Assembly: GCA_021739635.1 (NCBI GenBank)
Contig: JAIPBH010000012.1
Location: 62,001-126,000, forward strand
Direction of reading: 5' to 3'
Source of the DNA: Flavobacteriaceae bacterium
GTDB taxonomy: Bacteria > Bacteroidota > Bacteroidia > Flavobacteriales > Flavobacteriaceae
Length of the DNA stretch: 64,000 nt
Part shown: one piece after another, positions 53,801 through 62,800 of the stretch
Layout: each line of letters begins with the position of its first letter
Numbering within the stretch: position 1 is the stretch's first letter
Program-made: the position numbers and the translations under genes
The notes under the pieces: generated by a model
Told to the model about the DNA's origin: nothing
The model's database searches: none
Seen by the model: only the letters and a program-made list of their open reading frames with translations

Positions 53801-56800
53801 CATGTACTATTCAAGTAATTGTAACAGATATTGAAGATCCTGTGATTAATAGTTGTGCCTACGCTACTGTAAGTCGTGATGCCGATGTGGGCTCTTGTTT
53901 TTTCACTGTGACAAGCTCAGAATTCGACCCCTATGATTTTAATGATAATGCCGGCATATTAAAATTAACGTATTCTCTTAACGGTGGAGCCGAAGTAGGT
54001 ACCGATGTAAATACCACTTTGGTAGGTGCACAAATTCCTGCAGGAACCATTGCAAACCCAACCACAACTGTTTTATGGAGATTGTACGATTTAAGTAATA
54101 ACGTGAGTGCTACTTGTGAAACCGTATTTACAATTTCAGATGTTGAGGTGCCCCAAATTCCAACCATCGCCACACAAACACGAAATTTAAGCGCAGGATT
54201 AGGTACTTATACAGCGAATGTAACAACCGATGCGGCTTGGGATTTAGCTATTTCAGATAATTGTACTTTAGAAACAATTACTTATCAGATTGATGGCGGA
54301 GACGTTGTAGGAACCGATACCAATACAAGTATTATAGGAGAAAGTTTTACCGTTGGAACGCACACCGTTTTGTGGCAAGCAACTGATATTTATGGTAATG
54401 CAAATTCAGGTTCTTATCAAGTTATTATTGTAGATAATGAACCGCCAACAGCAGTATGTAATAACATAACCGTAGAATTAGATAATACCGGTAGTTATAG
54501 CTTAACATCAACAGATATTGATGATATTACTTTAGGTTCGAACGATCCAAGTGGTATTGCAACTACCGAAGTATCACCAAATTCTTTTGATTGTGTTGAT
54601 GTTGGGGCGAATACTGTAACTGTTACTTTAACAGATAATTATGGTAATATTTCAAGTTGTGAAGCCACAGTTACTGTTGAAGATAATACACCTCCAACAG
54701 CCTTATGTAAACCAGTAACCTTATATATAGATGAATCCGGTTCTGCAACCATTACAGCAGCCAGTATAAATAATAGCTCAAGCGATATTTGTGGTATTGC
54801 CAGTATTTCGGCAAGTAAAACGGTTTTTGATTGTAACGATTTTGGTGATAATACGGTGACTTTAACAGTAACCGATGTTAACGGAAATACATCAACGTGT
54901 GATACCACTGTTACTGTTTTAGACGATGTTGCACCAGTTGCTGTTTGTAAAAACATCGTAGTTAGCTTAGATGTTAGTGGTAATGCAACTATTTCAGGAT
55001 TAGATATCGATAATGGTTCTTACGATAATTGTCTTAGTAATACACTTATTAGAACAGCAACACCTAGCATCTTTAATTGTACAAACATAGGCGAAAATGA
55101 AGTGACTTTAACCGTTGCAGATCCTGCCGGAAATTCAGATACATGTACGGCCATCGTCACAGTTATTGATAATTTGTCACCAACAGTGGTTTGTCAAAAT
55201 ATTACTTTACAATTAGATGCTACAGGAAACGCAACAATTTCGGTTAATGACATAGACAATGGATCGTTTGATGCTTGTGGTTTATTAAGTATGACCATAA
55301 GTAAAACCGATTTTAACTGTTCTAATATTGGTTCTAATCCGGCAACAAATACAGTAACCTTAACTGCAACCGATTTATATGGAAACTCCGCTTCATGCAG
55401 CGCCTTAGTAACTGTTGAAGATAATGTAGCTCCAACAATTACATGTACTACAGATCAAGTGGTTTCAACAGATAATAATGCTTGTTCTTATACACATGGT
55501 AACATAACTTGGGATGCAACTGCAAACGATGCGTGTGGTGCTGTTGCAAGTTTAACGTACTCTTTATCTGGTGCTACCGTTTTAGCCGATGCTCCTGCAA
55601 ATACGAGTTTAAATAATCAGGAATTTAATCCAGGAATTACAACAGTAACATGGACAGCCATTGATGCCAATAGCAACACCTCGCAATGTAGTTACACTGT
55701 TACAGTAAACGATACACAATTGCCAAACGCTATTTGTCAAAATATCACAGTTCAACTAGATGCTTCAGGAAATGCATCAATTGTTGCTGCAGATATTGAC
55801 AATGGTTCTAACGATAATTGCGGTATTCAAAGTATTGTTGCAAGTAAAACCAATTTCACTTGTGCAGATTTTGGTTCAAACACTGTAACTTTAACAGTAA
55901 CAGATACAAGCAATAATGTATCAACTTGCGATGCAACAGTAACAGTTCAAGATAATATAGATCCAGTGGCTGTTTGTACTCCTATTACAGTGCAACTAAA
56001 TGCATCGGGTACATATACATTAATTGCTTCAGATATCGATGCCATTTCAGCAGGTAGTTCAGATAATTGTTCTATTGTAACAAGAGAAGTATTTCCTAAT
56101 ACCTTTACCTGTGCTAATATTGGAACACCAGTTAATGTTACTCTAACAGTTACAGATATTGATAATAATACAGATACCTGTACTACAACAATTACTGTTG
56201 AAGATAACTTGCCACCAACCACAATTTGTAAAGATATTGTTGTGCCATTAAACGCATTAGGCAATGCTACTATAACCGCAAATGATATTGACAATAATTC
56301 TACAGATAACTGTGCAATTGCAACGCGAGTAGCAAGTAAAACAGCATTTACCTGTGCAGATTTAGGTTTAAACATAGTTACTTTAACAATTAACGATGTG
56401 AATGGTAATGTATCAACTTGTAATGCTAATGTTACTATTGTTGATCTTATCCCGCCTTCATTCACACTAGTTTCAGCCAATCAAAATCAAAATACAAATA
56501 CAGGAGTTTGTACATATACAAAAACAGATACTAATTGGGATCAAGCTGCAACTGATAATTGTGATGTTCCTTTAGTACAATACACATTAACAGGAGCGAC
56601 TACCGGCACTGGAAGTAGTTTGGCTGGTGTAGCTTTTAATAAAGGTGTTACAACGCTTACTTGGTCAGCGACAGATGCTTCAGGTAATTCTGTTACAACT
56701 TCAGAATATACCATAACCGTAACCGATATCGAGCCACCAGTCGCGATTGCTAAAACTGTAAATGCTGAATTACTAAGAGATGGTACAGTCATCGTACTAC

Positions 56801-59800
56801 CATCAGAAATTAACAATGCTTCTACAGATAATTGTGGTATTGTAACTTATGAAATCTCTAGAGACAATATTAATTTTGGTACTGAAGCTCTTTTCACTTG
56901 TACCGATATTGGAAGTAATACCGTTTATTTAAGAGTAACCGATGAAGCTGGTAATACACATGTTGAATCAACTTCAGTTACAGTAGATGATACTCAGGCA
57001 CCAACATTAGACGATTTATCAGATAGAAATGAGGTAGTTGATGCAGACGTTTGTACTTACACGCATGCCGATACGTCTTGGGATCCAACAGATAATTGTG
57101 ATCTCGCACCAACAATTACCTATACATTAAGTGGAGAGACAACGGTTGTAACTGCGCCAAATACAACCTTAAACGGACAAGTATTTGAAAAAGGAACAAC
57201 TACCGTTACATGGACGGTAGCAGATCATTCTTCACCAGTAAATTCGGGTACAGTAACTTTTAATGTCATCATTACAGATACACAAAACCCAACAATTTCA
57301 TGCCCTGCTAACATTGTTCAAGATGTTGCTAGTGCAGGAGATCTTTCTGTAGTGGTTTCAGGAATTACAGCGCCAACATATGCAGATAATTGCGCGGTTA
57401 CCCAAGTAACTTACGAGCTTTCTGGGGCTACAATTGCTGCAGCACAAGCCTCTGGAATTAACGAATTAAGTAGTGCCACATTCAACTTAGGAACTACAAC
57501 CGTAACTTACATTGCTTATGATGAAGCCGGAAATACCGAGACTTGTAATTTCACAATCACCGTAAATGCATTGCCATTAGATGCCGTTACAGTTACAGGA
57601 GGTCCAATTACAACATATGAAGATATCACACCTACAGCTACATTTTCTGTAGTATTACCTGTTGCACCAACGGGCACAGTAGTGTTTGATGTAACTAGTA
57701 GCGATACGACCGAAGGAACCGTTGATAAATCACAATTAACCTTTAATGCAAGCAATTGGGATACACCGCAAGTGGTAACCGTTACTGGTGTGAATGACGA
57801 TGTAGATGACGACGATATTGCATACACCATAATAATAGAAACCAATCAAGGATTAACCGATGATTTATCAGGTTATGAAAATGCCAATCCAGACGATATT
57901 AGTGCTACCAACATCGATAACGATATTGCAGGATTTACAGTGTCATCAATTAGCGGACCAACAACTGAAGCCGGCGGAACAGCCACCTTTACAGTTGTAT
58001 TAGACACCGAACCAACTGAAGATGTAACCATTACAATTTCAAGCAATGATATAACCGAAAGTGATACATTCAGCCCAACAACATTAACCTTTACGGCGGC
58101 AAACTGGAACACACCGCAAACCGTTACCGCAACTGGTAAGGACGATGATATTGTCGACGGAAATGTAACCTACAATATTGTAACTAGTAACGCGTCTTCA
58201 ATCGATCCTAAATATGACGGTTTAGTGGTTGACGATGTAAGTATCGTAAATAATGATAACGATACCGCAGGATTTATTGTAACGCCAACAACCTTAACCA
58301 CCAGTGAAGCAGGAACTAGTGCCACCTTCACCATTGTTCTAACCAGCAAACCGGGTACAGATTTAGACCTAACACAGGAAGTGGTTGTAGATGTGGCGAG
58401 TAGCAACACAAACGAAGGAACCGTAGATTTATCGCAATTAACGTTTACTTCTGCAAACTGGAACATTCCACAAACTATTACTATCACAGGTGTAGATGAA
58501 AGTATTGTAGACGGAACAATAGCCTATACTATAGAAAATACGGTAAACGCAGCATCAACAACAGACCCTAATTACGACCCATTAAATCCAGCAGATGTTG
58601 CTGTAAATAACACAGATAATGATGCGGCTTTTGTCTCAATAGATAGTGTTACTCAACTTGAAACAAATACTGGCGCAAATAATTTTGTATTTACAATTAC
58701 GCATTCGGGAGATGAGGTTGCAGGTGGTTATGGCGTATCATTCTTTACATCAAATGGTATTGCAAAAGCACCAACAGACTTTACAGGTAGTGGTGGAACC
58801 AGAAATTTTACAACTGGTGCTATTGGTGAAACACAAACAATTATTATCGCAATCAACGGAGACACAGCGGTAGAGCGAAACGAAACTTTTAGCGTTGTTT
58901 TAAATACGGTAATTGCTCCAGGAAAAAATATTACAATAATTCCTGCCGGAAAAACAGGAATAGGTACCATTACAAACGATGATAATGCCACATTATCAAT
59001 AGCTGACGAATCGATTCTTGAAGGCGATAGCGGTACAAAAACACTTACTTTCACGGTAACTTTAGATAGAGCGGTTGAAGACGGTTTATCTATCAACTAC
59101 ACAACTGCAGATGCTACAGCAACCACAGCAAATACAGATTATGTAGCTACTTCGGGAACATTAGTATTTATAGGCAACGAAGGTGAAACCAAAACCATTG
59201 CAGTCACAATAAATGGTGACGAGATTGTTGAATTAGACGAAACATTCTTAGTAAACTTAAGTAATATAGTGTCGGTAAGTGCTCCGGGAGTAGCCATTTC
59301 TTTTGCTGATGATTCTGCTTTAGGAACAATAACAAATGATGATTCTGCAGTCATTTCAATTGCTGGATTTACAGTTAATGAAGCTACAGCAACAGCCAAT
59401 TTCACAATTGCCATGGATAAATCTGTTCAGTCGGCATTTACCATAGATTTCGCAACGTCTGATGATTCTGCACTTTCAGGATCAGATTATACAGCTATTA
59501 CTTCAACATTAAACTTTGGAGGCGCTAATGCCTTAACACAAACTGTTACGATTCCTATTACAAACGATTCCTTTGTTGAGCCTTCAGAAGATTTGTTAGG
59601 AACCATAAGCAATATCGTTGATGCAGCCAATCAAAGTATCACATTCTTTGGGGGCGGTGCTTCAACTCAGGCTACCGGAACCATTACCGACAACGATTCA
59701 GCAAATATCGCTATTAACGATGTAAGCGTTAATGAAGCTGATGGAAACGCCATATTCACAGTGACATTAACCGGCGACATTCAAGATGATTTAACTGTTG

Positions 59801-62800
59801 ATTACGCAACCGGAAATATCGATGCACTAGCAGGAAGCGATTATACAACAACATCGGGAACACTAACTTTTGTTGGAGGTTCTTTAAGTGGCTCGACATT
59901 AACGATTACAGTTCCTATTTTAAACGATGTTATTGCCGAACCAACTGAAACTTACAACGTTAATTTAAGTAATTTGGTGAGTACAGGAAGTGCTTCAATT
60001 TCAGATAACCAAGGATTAGGAACCATTACCGATAACGATCCATTAACTCTAGAAATAGCAGGATTTACCATAACAGAAACCGAAGCCACTCAAACAGCTA
60101 ATTTTGTGGTGACTAGCAATATTGAAGCTCAAGAAGATATTATTGTGACGTTTACAACATCGAATGTTTCAACAACATCTGGAAGTGATTTAACATCACA
60201 AACAACACAATCGTACACATTAACGGCAGGTGCAACATCTTGGAATATTCCTGTGAGCATTTTAGGAGACCTCATTGCAGAACCAACCGAAACATTTACC
60301 GGTACGATTGCTTTAAGTAACATAAACGGACAACAAGTTACCATTACAACAGCAACGGCAACATCAACTATTTTAGATAATGATGCTTTAGAAATTAATT
60401 TAGCTGGCTTTACGGTAACTGAAACTGATGGTACTCAAATTCAAAATTTTGTAGCAAGCACAAATATTGAAGCGCAATACGACATCGTATTAAGCTTTAC
60501 TACTTCTAATGGAACTGCGCTCGACGGAAATGATTACACAGCGCAAACCACAACGGTTGTCACTATTTTAGCAGGAACGACCGGTGTGAATATTCCAGTT
60601 GATATCCTTGGCGATTTAATTACCGAGCCTCAAGAATTATTCACTTCAGCTATTACTTTAACAAATGCCAATGCGCAACAAGTTTCTATAGGAACTTCGT
60701 CTGCAACAGCAACTATAAATGATAACGATCCAGCTACGTTAGCGGTTTCAGCATTTACTGTAAATGAAGATGTGGGTACAGCCGATTTCACGATTACGCT
60801 TAGTAGAACTGTTCAAAATGCCTTTACAGTCGATTTTGCAACGTCAGATATTGGAACAGCAATCGGTAATGCATTGGCAGGTTCAGATTATACGGCTATT
60901 CCAACAACAACCTTAAGCTTTGGTGCTGCTAATCCGTTAGTTCAAACCATAACAATCACTATAAATGATGATGATTTAGTTGAGCCTACCGAAACTTTTA
61001 TTGGAACACTTAGTAATTTAGTAGCTAATAGTCAGGCAGTAACTATTCCAACGCCAACGGCAACCGCGACTATAAATGATAACGATGCTGCCAGCGTTGT
61101 TATTGATGATATTACCGTAGCCGAGGATGTTGCAAGCGGAACAGCAGTATTTACCGTAACCTTAACTGGTCATATTCAAGATGCGTTAACCGTGGACTTT
61201 ACAACCAACGACGGCGCAGCGACTAATCCAGCAGTTCAGCCTTCAGATTATACCTTAACGTCTGGAACCATAACATTCCCAGCAGGCTCAAATTCGAATA
61301 CAAGTACAACCAATACACAAACTATAACGGTTCCGATAATTGATAATTTAATTACCGAACCTTTAAATGAATTTTATACCGTCGATTTAAGCAATATCAT
61401 TTCAACAGGAACCGCAACCATAGATGATGCTCAAGGTCTTGGAACTATTGTAGACGACGATCCTTTAAACGCGATTACCTTAACCGGATTTAACGTTACA
61501 GAAACCAATGGTAATGTGCTGCATAATTTTGTAGCAACCTTAGATTATATTGCTCAAGAACCAATTATAATTTCATTTACAACAACCAACGGAACCGCTG
61601 TTGCAACAGACTTTACAGCGCAAACAACCGTTGAATACACCATTCCTTCAAACACCTTATTTGTAAATATTCCAGTTGAGGTTTTAGGTGATTTGATTTT
61701 AGAACCACAAGAATCATTTACAGGAACTATTGCATTGGTTGAAGATAACGACCAACAAGTTACAATAGGAACTGCGACAGCTATTGGCGTGATAAACGAC
61801 GATGATGTTGCAGTGATTTCAATCGCAGGATTTACGGAAGATGAAGGCGTAGGAACAGCTGAATATTCGATTACGTCAAGCGCTGTTATTCAAAATGAAG
61901 TAACAGTTATATTTTCAACGTCAAATGGCTCTGCTGTTTCAGGTTCAGATTATACTGCAATCGCATCTACAACTTTAACGTTTGGAGGTTCAAATTCTAA
62001 TATTCAAACAGTTTCAGTAGCTATAACAGACGATGCTATTGCCGAACCAACTGAGTTATTTACAGGGGTTTTAAGCGCATTAGTGAATAACGGGCAGTTA
62101 GTTACTTTAAGTGATGGTGCCATAACATCGGCCATAGGAACCATAACAGATAACGATGCTGCTACTTTAGCAATTAATGATATTTCGCAAGTTGAAGTAG
62201 ATGGAGGTTCAACCGTAGATTATACATTTACAGTAACACATAGCGGTCAAACTACCGATGGACCTTTTACCGTAAACTTCACAACTACAAACGCCGAAGC
62301 AGAAGCTGGATTAGATTATGTAGCCCAATCGGGAACATTAATCTTTAGCGGAGCAACAGGAGAAACTCAAACCATTACAATTACGGTTAATGGCGATGAT
62401 ATTTTAGAGCCAACAGAAACGTTTACAGTCGATTTATCTGAAAACGATTTTGGAGGAAGAGATATTACGTATACTGATGATAGCGGATTAGGAACCATCA
62501 TCGACAACGATTCTACACTATTAACAATTTTAGCCAATGATGATGCCGCGGCCGAACCAAGTAACAACGGACAATTTACCGTTAGTTTAGGCTTAGTGTC
62601 TTCAACCGATACCGAAGTAAGTTATGTTATTTCAGGAACAGCAACAGCGACTAACGATTATACGCCACTAACAGGCACTGTAACCATTGCAGCGGGAAGT
62701 TTATCAGCCACCATAAATGTATTAGTCGTTAACGATAATATTCTTGAAGATTCAGAAACCGTTACGCTTACATTAAATGCGATTACTTCCGGGGATGCCG

